Source: Sphingomonas ginsenosidimutans
GTDB taxonomy: Bacteria > Pseudomonadota > Alphaproteobacteria > Sphingomonadales > Sphingomonadaceae
NCBI RefSeq assembly: GCF_002374835.1
Contig: NZ_NWVD01000012.1
Location: 1-56,507, forward strand
Reading direction: 5' to 3'
DNA length: 56,507 bases
A program made the position numbers and the translations under genes. The notes beneath the pieces are model-generated. The model was not told the DNA's origin, did not search any database, and worked only from the letters and a program-made list of their open reading frames with translations. Positions within the stretch are counted from its first letter, which is position 1. Each line of letters begins with the position of its first letter. Below are positions 1 to 11,124 of the stretch, piece after piece.

Positions 1-50
1 TAGGCATGCCGCCAGCGTTCGTTCTGAGCCAGGATCAAACTCTCAAGTTT
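1..50 (-). rRNA. rrs: 16S ribosomal RNA, 5' end (partial)
   Basis: Read on the minus strand, this is the universal 16S 5' segment: the AGAGTTTGATCCTGGCTCAG primer site followed by AACGAACGCTGGCGGCATGCCTA. By alignment with the E. coli mature end, the RNA should start near position 50. The rest of the rrn operon lies beyond the left edge of the window. Confidence 0.97.
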
Positions 51-238
51 GATGCTCGATTCAGCCCCGGCGGAATAACCAGAACCAAACCGCTCACTTC
101 AAGGAGCCGTTCCTGCACTTCACATAAATGGATACGTGAAAGACACATGAAACGGCCAACTTCTAACGACCCCAACGCACCTTGTATGCGCTAGACCCGC
201 AGAACCACCGTCCACATGTCCCTTCATCTCAATCACAA

Positions 239-249
239 TGTCAAAGAGC
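239..249 (-). promoter_or_regulatory. boxA-like antitermination element in the rrn leader
   Basis: On the minus strand the leader contains GCTCTTTGACA, which resembles the boxA core (TGCTCTTTAACA) of ribosomal RNA leaders. It lies between the rrn promoter and the 16S 5' end, where Nus-factor antitermination is normally set up. The call rests on similarity and position only. Confidence 0.55.
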
Positions 250-359
250 GGCAAAAACCGACGCCTTGTCCCATCCCCTTTTTATCGGGGCGGTCCTAAG
301 CGCCTGCTTTGCTGTGACTTTCGAAGCGTTCCGTGTGGTACGCCCCGTCGGTGAAGCGG

Positions 360-388
360 CATATATGGGGCACTTCCAAACCCGTCAA
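360..388 (-). promoter_or_regulatory. rrn promoter (-35 TTGACG, 17 bp, -10 TATATG)
   Basis: On the minus strand, TTGACG (388 to 383) and TATATG (365 to 360) are separated by exactly 17 bp, a near-consensus sigma-70 promoter. Transcription would start near 350-353, giving a leader of about 300 nt before 16S. The 54-571 interval otherwise holds only this leader and the upstream region of acs. The open frames across it look spurious. Confidence 0.75.
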
Positions 389-571
389 CCGATTCGATGA
401 CAGTTTTTTGGCGAGAGCGCATTTTTTCTGAAACATGCGCCGCGCTGTCCCGCGGGCGAGGCACGTCATACGCGCTTCGCTCCTTTGAACGGTCTGGCGC
501 CTTGACCGTTCCCCGCTGCAGACGACACACCTGATCCCATAGGACACAGAAGTTCGGACAAAGGAGAGCGC

Positions 572-2506
572 ATGACCGAAACCCTCTATCCCGCCGCGAC
601 CGGTCGTGCCGGCAGCCTGGATCGTGCCGCCTATGAATCGCAATGGCAGGCCGCGGCGACCGATCCCGACGGCTATTGGCGCGACCAGGCGACATGCGTC
701 GACTGGATGACGCCATTCACCACCGTGAAGGACACCAGCTTCGACGAGGCTGACTTCCGCATCCGCTGGTTCGCGGACGGCGCGCTGAACGTGTCGGCCA
801 ATTGTCTTGACCGCCATCTGGCGACGCGCGGCGACCAGCCCGCGATCGTCTGGGAAGGTGACGAGCCGGGCGAGACGCGCACCCTCACCTATCGCGAGCT
901 GCATCGCGAGACCTGCCGCTTCGCCAATGTCCTGAAGGGGCTCGGCGTGCGCAAGGGCGATCGCGTGACGCTGTACCTGCCGATGATCGCCGAGGCTGCG
1001 GCGGCGATGCTGGCGTGTACGCGGATCGGGGCGATCCATTCGATCGTGTTCGGCGGCTTTTCGCCCGACAGCCTGGCGAACCGTATCCAGGATTGCGATT
1101 CCTCGGTGGTGATCTGCGCCGACGAGGGGTGCCGCGGCGGCAAGCGCATCCCGCTCAAGAGGAATGTCGACAAGGCGCTGGAACACTGCCCGGGCGTGCG
1201 CCACGTCCTGGTCATCTGCCGTACCGGCGGGGACGTGCCGATCACGCCGGGCCGCGACGTGTGGCTGCACGACGCGCTGGAGGACGTGTCGGACGATTGC
1301 CCTCCGGAACCGATGAAGGCGGAGGATCCGCTGTTCATCCTCTACACCTCCGGCTCGACGGGGAAGCCGAAGGGCGTGCTGCACACCACCGGCGGCTATC
1401 TGGTGTGGGTGACCAAGACGTTCCGCGACGTGTTCGATTACCGCGACGGCGAATTGTTCTGGTGCACCGCCGATATCGGCTGGGTCACCGGCCATTCCTA
1501 TGTCGTCTACGGTCCGCTCGCCAATGGCGCGACGACGGTGATGTTCGACGGCGTCCCCAGCTATCCCGATCACGGGCGGCTGTGGGAAACGATCGACCGG
1601 CTGGGGGTCAACATCCTCTACACCGCCCCCACTGCGATCCGCGCGCTGATGCGCGAGGGCGACGGTTGGGTGACGAAGTCCAGCCGCGCCTCGCTGCGGG
1701 TGCTGGGCACCGTCGGCGAGCCGATCAACCCGGAGGCATGGGGCTGGTATCATCGCGTGGTAGGCGACGGGCGCTGCCCGATCGTCGATACCTGGTGGCA
1801 AACAGAGACCGGCGGCATCCTGATCTCTCCCCTGCCCTATGCCACCGATCTGAAGCCCGGGTCGGCGACAAAGCCGCTGCCGGGCGTGCGGACCGAGCTG
1901 GTCGATGCCGAGGGCGCGGTGCTGGAGGGCGCGACCGAGGGCAATCTGGTGCTGACCGACAGCTGGCCGGGACAGATGCGAACGGTCTGGAACGACCACG
2001 AGCGCTTCTTTCAGACCTACTTCACCACCTATCCGGGCAAGTACTTTACCGGCGACGGCTGCCGGCGCGATGCCGATGGCTATTACTGGATCACCGGCCG
2101 CGTCGACGACGTGATCAATGTGTCGGGGCATCGCATGGGCACTGCGGAAGTCGAATCGGCGCTGGTCGCGCATTCGACGGTTGCGGAGGCGGCGGTGGTC
2201 GGCATGCCGCACGAGGTGAAGGGCCAGGGCATCTACGCCTTCGTCACGCTTAACGCCGGTGAGGAGCCGTCGGACGAACTGCGTGCGACGTTGCGCCAGT
2301 GGGTGCGCAACGAAATCGGCCCGATCGCTAGCCCCGACGCGCTCCAGTTCGCGCCCGGCCTGCCCAAGACGCGCTCCGGCAAGATCATGCGCCGCATCCT
2401 GCGCAAGATCGCGGAGAACGATCTGACCAATCTGGGCGATACCTCGACGCTCGCCGATCCGGGCGTGGTCGACACGCTGGTGGCGGAGCGGGTGCGAACT
2501 GGCTGA
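572..2506 (+). CDS. acs: Acetyl-CoA synthetase (AMP-forming)
   Basis: The enzyme activates acetate with ATP and CoA to acetyl-CoA in the cytosol, through an acetyl-AMP intermediate. The 644-residue length is normal for Acs. The AMP-binding loop [11 protein letters not shown] lies at about 258-268, the TWWQTETGG motif is present in the middle, and the C-terminal SGKIMRR carries the acetylatable lysine near 604. The ATG start has a strong ribosome site, AAAGGAG, about six bases upstream. The gene is divergent from the rRNA operon and followed after 80 bp by an SDR gene on the same strand. Propionyl-CoA synthetase is less likely given the length and motifs. Confidence 0.96.
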   Translation: MTETLYPAATGRAGSLDRAAYESQWQAAATDPDGYWRDQATCVDWMTPFTTVKDTSFDEADFRIRWFADGALNVSANCLDRHLATRGDQPAIVWEGDEPGETRTLTYRELHRETCRFANVLKGLGVRKGDRVTLYLPMIAEAAAAMLACTRIGAIHSIVFGGFSPDSLANRIQDCDSSVVICADEGCRGGKRIPLKRNVDKALEHCPGVRHVLVICRTGGDVPITPGRDVWLHDALEDVSDDCPPEPMKAEDPLFILYTSGSTGKPKGVLHTTGGYLVWVTKTFRDVFDYRDGELFWCTADIGWVTGHSYVVYGPLANGATTVMFDGVPSYPDHGRLWETIDRLGVNILYTAPTAIRALMREGDGWVTKSSRASLRVLGTVGEPINPEAWGWYHRVVGDGRCPIVDTWWQTETGGILISPLPYATDLKPGSATKPLPGVRTELVDAEGAVLEGATEGNLVLTDSWPGQMRTVWNDHERFFQTYFTTYPGKYFTGDGCRRDADGYYWITGRVDDVINVSGHRMGTAEVESALVAHSTVAEAAVVGMPHEVKGQGIYAFVTLNAGEEPSDELRATLRQWVRNEIGPIASPDALQFAPGLPKTRSGKIMRRILRKIAENDLTNLGDTSTLADPGVVDTLVAERVRTG

Positions 2507-2586
2507 TGCAGGTCAGGCCGGGGAACGCCGCTCCCCGGCCGCCCATTGGGAACGCGTACCGCAAACTGCCGCGAGGACGATTCCCC

Positions 2587-3444
2587 ATGACCGACTATCC
2601 CACCCCACCCTATCCCGAGCAGCAGCAGGCGATGCCGGGCACGACCGCCGCGATGGACCCGCGCCCCGACCATGGCGAACACAGCTATGTCGGCCACGGC
2701 CGCCTCACCGATCGGGTCGCGATCGTCACCGGCGGCGACAGCGGGATCGGCCGCGCGGTGGCGCTGGCCTTCGCGCGCGAAGGCGCCGACGTCGCGATCT
2801 CCTATCTGAACGAGGAGGAAGACGCGCGCGAAACGCAGCGACTGGTGGAGGAAGCGGGCCGCCGCGCGTTGCTGATCCCCGGCGACATAAGCGTCCCCGA
2901 TCATGCCCGCGCGGTCGTGGTAAGGACGATCGAGGCGTTCGGGCGGCTCGACATTCTGGTCAACAATGCCGCGCACCAAGCCAGCTTCGCAGAGCTGGAG
3001 GACATTGCGGACGAGGAATGGCAGGTCACCTTCGCGACGAACATCCACGCGATCTTCTATCTGTCGAAGGCTGCGGTGCCACATCTGCGCGCGGGCGCGT
3101 CGATCATCAACACCACGTCGATCAATGCCGACAGCCCGAACGCGCAACTGCTCGCCTATGCCACCACGAAGGGTGCGATCCACAATTTCACCGCCGGGCT
3201 GGCGCAGATGCTGGCGGAGAAGAAGATTCGCGTGAACGCGGTCGCCCCCGGGCCGGTGTGGACCCCGCTAATCCCGTCGACGATGCCGCCCGAGGCGGTA
3301 AAGACGTTCGGCGAGAACACCCCGCTCGGCCGCGCCGCGCAGCCCGCCGAACTGGCGCCAGCCTACGTCCTGCTGGCCAGCGACGAGGCGAGCTACATCA
3401 CCGGCGCGACCGTCCCCGTCACCGGCGGGCGCCCCTTCCTTTAA
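2587..3444 (+). CDS. SDR-family oxidoreductase (YghA/YhdF type)
   Basis: This is a short-chain dehydrogenase that would use NAD(P)H on an unknown alcohol or carbonyl substrate. It has 285 residues. The N-terminal 35 residues form the proline- and glutamine-rich extension typical of the YghA/YhdF group. They are followed by the nucleotide-binding GGDSGIGRA motif, the NNAA motif and a catalytic YATTK pentad in the second half. I chose the ATG at 2587. An in-frame ATG at 2506 overlaps the acs stop, but residues before 2587 do not look like a family sequence. It may be cotranscribed with acs. The substrate cannot be read from the sequence. Confidence 0.88.
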   Translation: MTDYPTPPYPEQQQAMPGTTAAMDPRPDHGEHSYVGHGRLTDRVAIVTGGDSGIGRAVALAFAREGADVAISYLNEEEDARETQRLVEEAGRRALLIPGDISVPDHARAVVVRTIEAFGRLDILVNNAAHQASFAELEDIADEEWQVTFATNIHAIFYLSKAAVPHLRAGASIINTTSINADSPNAQLLAYATTKGAIHNFTAGLAQMLAEKKIRVNAVAPGPVWTPLIPSTMPPEAVKTFGENTPLGRAAQPAELAPAYVLLASDEASYITGATVPVTGGRPFL

Positions 3445-3469
3445 AGCGGCTTCCGACCGACCTACGCGC

Positions 3470-3491
3470 GGCCGCGGCTCAGGCCGCGGCC
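3470..3491. terminator. GC-rich hairpin between convergent SDR and serB
   Basis: GGCCGCGG and CCGCGGCC form a perfect 8-bp stem around a 6-base loop. The hairpin sits at the junction of two convergent genes and covers the serB stop codon. There is no T-run, so it is terminator-like rather than a textbook intrinsic terminator. Confidence 0.4.
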
Positions 3492-4360
3492 CATTCCGCC
3501 TTCGGCACCCCCTGCGCCCATAGCAGCGCGGTAAGATCGCCTTGTTCGATGCGGGCCGCCGCCGCCGCCGCGACCACCGGCTTGGCGTGGTAGGCGACGC
3601 CCAGCCCCGCGATCTCGATCATCGCCAGGTCGTTGGCGCCATCCCCGACCGCCAGTGTCGCGGCCTCGGCCAGCCCCAGCGCCGCGCGGCGGTCGAGCAG
3701 CGTCGCCTTCTTCGTCGCCGCGCCGACGATCGGCCGCGCGACCGTGCCGGTCAGCACGTCGTCCTCGATCTCCAGGACATTGGCGATCGCCTCGTCGAAG
3801 CCGATGTCACGTGCGACCGGCTCCGCGAAGCGCGTGAAGCCCCCCGATACCAGCACCGCCCGCGCGCCCCAGCCGCGCATCGTACGCACCAGCGTCTGCG
3901 CACCCGGCATCAGTCGCACCCGCTCGCGCAGGCAGGCGTCGATCACGCCGGCATCCAGCCCCTTCAGCAGCGCGACGCGCGCGTCCAGGGCGGCCTCGAA
4001 ATCCAGTTCGCCGCGCATCGCCGCCTCGGTGATGGCCGCGATCTTCGGCTTGATGCCGGCATAATCGGCCAGTTCGTCGATGCACTCAACCGTAATCATC
4101 GTCGAATCCATGTCGGCGACCAGCAGCATCTTGCGGCGTCCGTCGCGCGGCTGGACCACCACGTCGACGTCCGGGAACGCCCCCTCCAGCGCCGCGCGCG
4201 CCGCATCCGCCGCCAGTTCGAAATGCAGGTCAACGGCGTCGCTCTGGTCGATCCAGTGCAACGTCGTCGGCGCGCAGCCCGCCGTCGCCAGCCGGTCGTT
4301 CGCGTCGGCCACCACATTGGGCGTCAGCCGCCCTGCTGCTATCAGCGTCGCCGTGAACAT
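3479..4360 (-). CDS. serB: Phosphoserine phosphatase
   Basis: SerB dephosphorylates O-phosphoserine in the last step of serine synthesis. The 293 residues have an ACT-like N-terminal half and a HAD domain. The nucleophile motif DMDST is at 83-87, the LVSGGFT motif is near 170-176, and GDGAND is at 239-244. I chose the ATG at 4360 because GGGGGAAG precedes it and the family begins at this point. A longer in-frame start at 4480 would overlap miaA heavily. The start codon shares the palindrome CATG with the divergent miaA start. Confidence 0.95.
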   Translation of the reverse strand: MFTATLIAAGRLTPNVVADANDRLATAGCAPTTLHWIDQSDAVDLHFELAADAARAALEGAFPDVDVVVQPRDGRRKMLLVADMDSTMITVECIDELADYAGIKPKIAAITEAAMRGELDFEAALDARVALLKGLDAGVIDACLRERVRLMPGAQTLVRTMRGWGARAVLVSGGFTRFAEPVARDIGFDEAIANVLEIEDDVLTGTVARPIVGAATKKATLLDRRAALGLAEAATLAVGDGANDLAMIEIAGLGVAYHAKPVVAAAAAARIEQGDLTALLWAQGVPKAEWAAA

Positions 4361-5276
4361 GTCTTCCCCCGAAAAACCCCAGGACCTGCCAAGGCTGGCG
4401 CTCATCGCAGGGCCGACCGCCAGCGGCAAGAGCGCGCTCGCGATCGAACTGGCGGAGCGGATCGGCGGCGTGGTGGTCAATGCCGACGCCAGCCAGGTCT
4501 ATCGCGACCTGCGCATCCTGTCGGCGCGCCCCTCCCCCGCCGACGAGGCGCGCGTGCCGCACCGGCTGTTCGGCCATGTCGATGGCGCCGACAGCTGCTC
4601 CGCCGCGCGCTGGGCGGCCGAGGCGCGCGCGGTGATCGGCGAGGTCCACGCGGCCGGCCAGGTGCCCGTGCTGGTCGGCGGAACCGGCCTGTACCTGCGC
4701 ACCCTGCTCGACGGGATCGCCCCCGTTCCCGCGATCGACCCCGCAATCCGTGAGGCGGTCCGCGCGCTGCCCGTGGCGCAGGCACATGCCGCGCTGGCCG
4801 TAGAGGACCCGGCCGCCGCGGCGCGCCTCGCCCCCGCCGACACCACGCGCGTCGCCCGCGCACTCGAAGTCGTCCGCTCGACCGGTCGCCCGCTTGCCGC
4901 GTGGCAGGCGCAGCGGGAAGGCGGGATCGGCGGGGCGGTCGATCTGCGCGCGCTCGTGCTGCTGCCGGATCGCGAGGAGTTGATGCAGCGGTGCGACGCC
5001 CGGCTGGCGTCGATGTTCGCACAAGGCGCGGTCGAGGAGGTCGTGGCGCTCATCGCCCGCGCGGACGTGCCCGCCGACGCTCCCGTCCGCCGTGCCATCG
5101 GCGTGCCGGAGGTTGCCGCGATGCTGGGCGGCGCGCTTTCGCGGGACGAGGCGCTGGCGCGCGCGCAACTGGCCACCCGGCGCTATGCCAAGCGTCAATA
5201 CACGTGGTTCCGCCACCAGCCCCCCGCTGACTGGCAACGAAGCAGTCGCAACAATTCGCAATTTTATTTCACATAA
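4359..5276 (+). CDS. miaA: tRNA dimethylallyltransferase
   Basis: MiaA transfers a dimethylallyl group to A37 of tRNAs that read codons beginning with U. The protein has 305 residues, with the P-loop GPTASGKS at 18-25, the conserved DASQVYRDL segment just after it, the VGGTGLY motif near 107-113, and [14 protein letters not shown] near the C-terminus. The ATG overlaps the serB start codon on the other strand by two bases. No clear ribosome site is visible upstream. The promoter must lie inside serB or the leader may be very short. Confidence 0.95.
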   Translation: MSSPEKPQDLPRLALIAGPTASGKSALAIELAERIGGVVVNADASQVYRDLRILSARPSPADEARVPHRLFGHVDGADSCSAARWAAEARAVIGEVHAAGQVPVLVGGTGLYLRTLLDGIAPVPAIDPAIREAVRALPVAQAHAALAVEDPAAAARLAPADTTRVARALEVVRSTGRPLAAWQAQREGGIGGAVDLRALVLLPDREELMQRCDARLASMFAQGAVEEVVALIARADVPADAPVRRAIGVPEVAAMLGGALSRDEALARAQLATRRYAKRQYTWFRHQPPADWQRSSRNNSQFYFT

Positions 5277-5362
5277 AGCGGTTGACGCGTAACTTTCGAT
5301 GCCGTAGCGCGCCGGCTCCGCAGCGGCTACACACGCCGCTGCCGTGTATGAGGAGACGTGAC

Positions 5363-7108
5363 GTGACCGAGAAGAGCGGAGCAGACATCCTGGTCGAGGC
5401 GCTGTGCGATCTCGGCGTGGAGGTCGTGTTCGGCTACCCTGGCGGCGCCGTTCTCCCGATCTATGACGCGCTGTTCCGGTCGGGCCGGATCAAACACATC
5501 CTGGTGCGCCACGAACAGGCCGCGACCCATGCCGCGGAGGGCTATGCCCGTTCCACCGGCAAGCCAGGCGTCGTGCTGGTCACCTCCGGTCCGGGCGCGA
5601 CCAACGCCGTCACCGGGATCACCGATGCGCTGATGGATTCGATCCCGATGGTGGTCATCACCGGCCAGGTGCCGACGACGCTGATCGGCTCGGACGCCTT
5701 TCAGGAGGCCGACACCGTCGGCATCACGCGCCACTGCACGAAGCACAATTACCTGGTGAAGGATCCCGCCCGGCTCGGCCCGGTGATCCATGAGGCGTTT
5801 CATATCGCCACCTCGGGCCGCCCCGGCCCGGTGGTGGTCGACATCCCCAAGAACGTGCAGGTCGCCACCGCGAAGTATCAGAAGCCCGGCCCGATCCAGC
5901 ACAAGACCTATCGCCCCGCGCTGAAGGCGGATCGCGCTGCGATCGAGCAGGTCGTCGACATGCTGGCCGCCGCGGAGCGTCCGGTCCTCTACACCGGTGG
6001 TGGCATCATCAACGCCGGCCCGGCCGCGTCGCAGCTGCTGCAGGAGCTGGCGCGCATCACCGGCGCGCCGGTCACCTCCACGTTGATGGGCCTCGGCGCT
6101 TATCCCGCCAGCGGCCCGGCGTGGCTGGGGATGCTGGGGATGCACGGCACCTACGAAGCCAACATGGCGATGAACCAGGCCGATCTGGTCGTTGCGATCG
6201 GATCGCGCTTTGACGACCGGGTCACCGGCCGGCTGGACGCATTCAGCCCGAACAGCCGCAAGGTGCATATCGACATCGACCGGTCGAGCATCAACAAGAC
6301 GGTGCGCATCGACCTGGCGATCGTCGCTGACGCCGGCCATGCGATGGAGGACATGGTGCGCGTGTGGAAGGCACGCCAGCATCCCAAGCCCGACACCAGC
6401 GGCTGGTGGCAGCGGATCGCGGAATGGCGCGCGAAGAAATGCCTCGCCTTTCCCGAATCGACCAACGAGATCATGCCACAGCGCGCGATCCGCGCTTTGT
6501 GGGAGGCGACGCACGCGCGATCGCCGATCATCACCACCGAGGTCGGGCAGCACCAGATGTGGGCCGCGCAGCATTTCGGGTTCGACCTGCCCAACAAGTG
6601 GCTCACGTCGGGCGGCCTTGGCACGATGGGCTATGGCCTGCCCGCCGCGATCGGTGCGCAGTTGGGCAATCCCCGGGCGCTTGTCATCGATATCGCAGGC
6701 GAGGCGTCGATCCAGATGAACATTCAGGAACTGGCGACGGCGACGCAATATCGCCTGCCGGTGAAGGTGTTCATCCTCAACAACGAATATATGGGCATGG
6801 TCCGCCAATGGCAGGAACTGACCTATGAGAGCCGCTATTCCGAAAGCTATTCGGATGCGCTGCCCGATTTCGTGAAGCTGGCCGAGGCCTATGGCTGGAA
6901 GGGCATCCGCATCGAAACGCCCGACCAGTTGGAGGCGGGGATCGCCGACATGCTGGCGCATGACGGCCCGGTGATGGTCGACTGCATGGTGGCGAAGCTT
7001 GCCAATTGCTTCCCGATGATCCCCTCGGGCGCCGCGCATACCGAGATGATCCTGCAGGCCAACGAGGTATCGGGAACGATGGACGACGAGGCGAAGGCGC
7101 TGGTCTGA
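5363..7108 (+). CDS. ilvB: Acetolactate synthase, large subunit
   Basis: This is the catalytic subunit of acetohydroxyacid synthase, which condenses pyruvate with pyruvate or 2-oxobutyrate using TPP, FAD and Mg2+ at the start of valine, leucine and isoleucine synthesis. From the GTG at 5363 it has 581 residues. The TPP glutamate region HEQAATHAAEGYAR is near 50, and the TPP/Mg segment GEASIQMNIQEL ends in LNNEYMGMV. GEAS replaces the usual GDAS, which I recall as normal in alphaproteobacteria. AGGAG seven bases upstream supports the GTG. An ATG at 5348 would be too close to that site. It forms a cluster with ilvN and ilvC. Confidence 0.95.
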   Translation: MTEKSGADILVEALCDLGVEVVFGYPGGAVLPIYDALFRSGRIKHILVRHEQAATHAAEGYARSTGKPGVVLVTSGPGATNAVTGITDALMDSIPMVVITGQVPTTLIGSDAFQEADTVGITRHCTKHNYLVKDPARLGPVIHEAFHIATSGRPGPVVVDIPKNVQVATAKYQKPGPIQHKTYRPALKADRAAIEQVVDMLAAAERPVLYTGGGIINAGPAASQLLQELARITGAPVTSTLMGLGAYPASGPAWLGMLGMHGTYEANMAMNQADLVVAIGSRFDDRVTGRLDAFSPNSRKVHIDIDRSSINKTVRIDLAIVADAGHAMEDMVRVWKARQHPKPDTSGWWQRIAEWRAKKCLAFPESTNEIMPQRAIRALWEATHARSPIITTEVGQHQMWAAQHFGFDLPNKWLTSGGLGTMGYGLPAAIGAQLGNPRALVIDIAGEASIQMNIQELATATQYRLPVKVFILNNEYMGMVRQWQELTYESRYSESYSDALPDFVKLAEAYGWKGIRIETPDQLEAGIADMLAHDGPVMVDCMVAKLANCFPMIPSGAAHTEMILQANEVSGTMDDEAKALV

Positions 7109-7113
7109 CGATC

Positions 7114-7192
7114 GTCACCCCGGCGAAATCCGGGGTCTTGTGCCGCAAGGGCGCGCTCACAACAGGGAGACCCCGGATGTCGCCGGGGTGAC
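7114..7192. repeat. Long inverted repeat (REP-like palindrome) between ilvB and ilvN
   Basis: Two 25-base arms (7114-7138 and 7168-7192) are reverse complements with a single mismatch, separated by 29 bases. Each arm itself contains CCCCGG and CCGGGGT. The pattern matches the palindromic intergenic repeats common in sphingomonads. As RNA it would form a very stable hairpin between ilvB and ilvN, directly before the ilvN start. Confidence 0.85.
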
Positions 7193-7198
7193 GCTATA

Positions 7199-8859
<1,661 letters not shown>

Positions 8860-8925
8860 TCGGAGGGCGGCGGGCCTCGGCAACGCCGATCGCCTGACGT
8901 GCCCGAGGTCGGCCGGCACGGCAAA

Positions 8926-8945
8926 GCCGGGGCTTCGGCCCCGGC
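8926..8945. terminator. Hairpin with TTCG loop downstream of ilvC
   Basis: GCCGGGGC-TTCG-GCCCCGGC is a perfect 8-bp stem closed by the very stable UUCG tetraloop. It lies about 65 bases after the ilvC stop. There is no T-tract, so it may act as a transcript-end stabiliser or partial terminator. Confidence 0.5.
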
Positions 8946-9028
8946 GGCGGCAACTTGCCCGCCACATGACGGCTTTGTAACCCGCGGCCCGATTGCCGAC
9001 GCCCGCGCGGCATTGTATCGCGCACGCC

Positions 9029-9835
9029 ATGCGGACGGCGACGTACCGAAATTCGTCGTATCACGCCCGCGCCGATGCCGGCAGCCGGACCGCGTCGGTC
9101 CTGCTGGCATTGGGAATCGCGGCGCTGATCGTCTGGACGCTGCTGCGGCTTGGCTTCTTCGTTCCGGGTGACGTCGGCGACGGGCGCCGGCTGTCGACCT
9201 TCGACGTGACAAACGTCGGCGAACGCGCGCAACCGCCCAGCCAGAAGAAGGCCGACCGCCGCGAACAGCGCCCGCCCGCCGCGGCGCGCGATCCCGCCCC
9301 CACGCCGCCGCGCCCGGTGCCTGCGCCGCCGCTGCCGGTTCCGCCGGTGCCGCTCCACCTGCCAGGCGTGCTGATCCTCAGCCGCACGGACTATGCCGCC
9401 ACCGACGTCTCGCGGATCAAGAGCGCGCCCGCCCCGGATCGCAGCGCCGCGCAGGACACGCGCAGCGCCGATTCCGCGCCGATCGGGCGCGGCCCGGGCG
9501 GTGCGGATATCTACATGGGCGACTGGTTCCGCCGCCCCACCCCGGCGGAGATGCGCCCATACCTTCCCGCGCGGATGCAGAGCGGCTACGGCGTGATCGT
9601 GTGCCGCACCGCGCCGCGGATGCGCGTGGAGGATTGCCGCGAAATGGGTGAGACGCGCGGCAGCGGCCTGTCCCGCGCGGCGCGGCTGGCATCGTTCCAG
9701 TTCCTGATCCGCCCGCCGTCGATCAACGGCAAGCCGGTGATCGGCGCGCTGGTGCAGATCACCTACAATTTTCGCGTGATCGAACGCGGTGCCGCCGATA
9801 CGCCGGACAACGACGACGGCGACGACCCGAAATGA
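9029..9835 (+). CDS. TonB-like membrane-anchored proline-rich protein
   Basis: The protein is about 268 residues from the ATG at 9029. One hydrophobic segment near residues 20-40 would anchor it in the inner membrane, followed by a periplasmic proline-rich stretch (PPRPVPAPPLPVPPVP) and a conserved C-terminal domain with CRTAPRMRVEDCREMGE and RAARLASFQFLIRPP. The architecture (anchor, Pro linker, small C-terminal domain ending in a beta strand) is TonB-like. I recall this C-terminal domain as a sphingomonad family of unassigned function. An earlier in-frame ATG at 8993 is possible. No exbB/exbD is nearby, so an energy-transducing role is only inferred. Confidence 0.7.
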   Translation: MRTATYRNSSYHARADAGSRTASVLLALGIAALIVWTLLRLGFFVPGDVGDGRRLSTFDVTNVGERAQPPSQKKADRREQRPPAAARDPAPTPPRPVPAPPLPVPPVPLHLPGVLILSRTDYAATDVSRIKSAPAPDRSAAQDTRSADSAPIGRGPGGADIYMGDWFRRPTPAEMRPYLPARMQSGYGVIVCRTAPRMRVEDCREMGETRGSGLSRAARLASFQFLIRPPSINGKPVIGALVQITYNFRVIERGAADTPDNDDGDDPK

Positions 9836-9910
9836 ACCGTTTCGCGGCTGGTGCTTTCGCTCCCTCGTCGCGCCTGTGATGCAGCGGGACGACAACAGGA
9901 GGATGATTCC

Positions 9911-10522
9911 ATGCGTTACGTGATCGCAGCCGCGCTGATGGCGGCCGCCGTTCCCGCGGTCGCCCAGATGGCCGCCGCCCCGGCGATGCCCGGCGCCCCC
10001 ACCACCCGCGTCGCCGCGGGCACCTATCAGGTCGATCCCGCGCACACCCAGGTAACGTGGGAGGTGAACCACATGGGCTTCTCGATGCTCCAGGGGCAGT
10101 TCGGCGCGTCGGGCGGCTCGATCACCATCGATCCGGCCAAGCCCGCGCAGACCAAGGTCGACGTGACCTTCCCGATCGCCGACCTCTCGGTGACCAGCAG
10201 TCAGTTCGCCACGCATCTGAAATCGAAGGATTTCTTTGACGTGGCCGCGAACCCCAATGCGCGGTTCGTATCAACCGCGGTGACGCCGCGCGGCGCCAAT
10301 CGCGCGACAATGACCGGCAACCTGACTATCAAGGGTATCACCAAGCCGGTGACGCTGGACGTGACCTTCGTCGGCGCCGGCGCCAATCCGATGACCAAGA
10401 AGCTCAATTTCGGCTTCAGGGCCATGGGCACAATCAAGCGCAGCGACTTCGGCCTCGGCATGGCCGTGCCGATCGTCTCGGACGAGGTGAAGCTTACCGT
10501 CAACGCCGCCTTCACCGCCTGA
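9911..10522 (+). CDS. YceI family periplasmic protein
   Basis: This is a 203-residue secreted lipocalin-like protein that binds isoprenoid-type lipids in characterised relatives. Residues 1-19 form a signal peptide ending AVA-Q. The mature part has the family opening TYQVDPAHTQVTWEVNHMGFS, then ATHLKSKDFFDVAANPNARF, and ends with a beta-rich stretch. The ATG at 9911 has an excellent ribosome site (AGGAGG, 7 bases upstream). It lies downstream of the TonB-like gene in the same direction. Its ligand is unknown. Confidence 0.92.
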   Translation: MRYVIAAALMAAAVPAVAQMAAAPAMPGAPTTRVAAGTYQVDPAHTQVTWEVNHMGFSMLQGQFGASGGSITIDPAKPAQTKVDVTFPIADLSVTSSQFATHLKSKDFFDVAANPNARFVSTAVTPRGANRATMTGNLTIKGITKPVTLDVTFVGAGANPMTKKLNFGFRAMGTIKRSDFGLGMAVPIVSDEVKLTVNAAFTA

Positions 10523-10547
10523 CCGGCGGCGCGGCGTCTCGCCCGGA

Positions 10548-10943
10548 TCACGCCGCCCGGCGGATCCGGGCGAAGCCTTCGAACGTGGCCCGCACCGACG
10601 GCGCGGCGCGGGCTAGCAACTGGTCGATCCGCTCCAGCAGCGCGTCGCCATCCGCGCCCGGTGCGCGTTCCGCCATCTCCCACGGGCCAAATTCGCGCCC
10701 GGCGACGTCACGCTGCGACAGCACGACCAGCGCGCGGTGGCGCGGATCGGCCGCGATCCGCTGATAGGCGCGTTCCACTGCTGCCCGCTCGCCTTCCAGC
10801 ACCTGAAGGAAGCGCCGCCCGTCGGCGTAAAGCAACCCGGTGATCCCATCGCGCGCATTGTTGCGTCGTGACACCGCCAGCACCGCGTCGCCGTCGACCC
10901 GCCCGATCGCGCTGCTGATATACACCAGTTGATACGCCATCAT
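10548..10943 (-). CDS. Short BLUF-domain blue-light sensor
   Basis: This is a 131-residue stand-alone BLUF protein that would bind FAD and respond to blue light. The expected flavin-site residues are visible: Tyr8 in LVYISSA, Asn29 in NNARDGITG, Gln47 in FLQVLEG, and Trp88/Met90 in FGPWEM. The protein has no output domain, so signalling must go through a partner protein. It converges with the yceI gene and is divergent from the leuA leader. The start is either of two adjacent ATGs, behind a GGAAGGCGGA purine stretch. Confidence 0.9.
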   Translation of the reverse strand: MMAYQLVYISSAIGRVDGDAVLAVSRRNNARDGITGLLYADGRRFLQVLEGERAAVERAYQRIAADPRHRALVVLSQRDVAGREFGPWEMAERAPGADGDALLERIDQLLARAAPSVRATFEGFARIRRAA

Positions 10944-11070
10944 TCCGCCTTCCCTTCGCAGATTCCCCTGTGGATCAAACGGGTTGAGGCTTTCCTAAAG
11001 GGCTCCTTAATCCAGATCATGCCGGTGGCCCGGCAATCCGCTGGACAAGCGGGCGGCCCACGCGCTACCG

Positions 11071-11124
11071 ATGCGCGCGATGACGCTGGCAACCGGCCTC
11101 CTGCTTCGACTTACGCGCCCTTAG
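11071..11124 (+). CDS. leuL: Leucine-rich leader peptide upstream of leuA
   Basis: This is a small open frame with in-frame ATGs at 11071 and 11080. From 11080 it encodes [14 protein letters not shown] then TAG. Five of 14 residues are leucine, four of them within five codons (CTC CTG CTT CGA CTT, 11098-11112). The stop codon lies in the loop of the hairpin that follows. The position, composition and hairpins match an amino-acid attenuator leader. No strong ribosome site is visible. Confidence 0.6.
   Translation: MRAMTLATGLLLRLTRP

Noticed and set aside
296..2212. A 638-residue open frame on the minus strand across acs
   Set aside because: It is antisense to a clear acetyl-CoA synthetase and has the Arg/His/Ala-rich composition of a mirror frame in GC-rich DNA.
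5277..5362. A possible attenuator leader upstream of ilvB
   Set aside because: No short frame with several Val, Leu or Ile codons was found, and the frame starting at 5282 simply runs into ilvB.
9029..9835. True TonB with ExbB/ExbD
   Set aside because: Neighbouring genes are ilvC and yceI. No exbB or exbD is present and the C-terminal domain is not a standard TonB domain.
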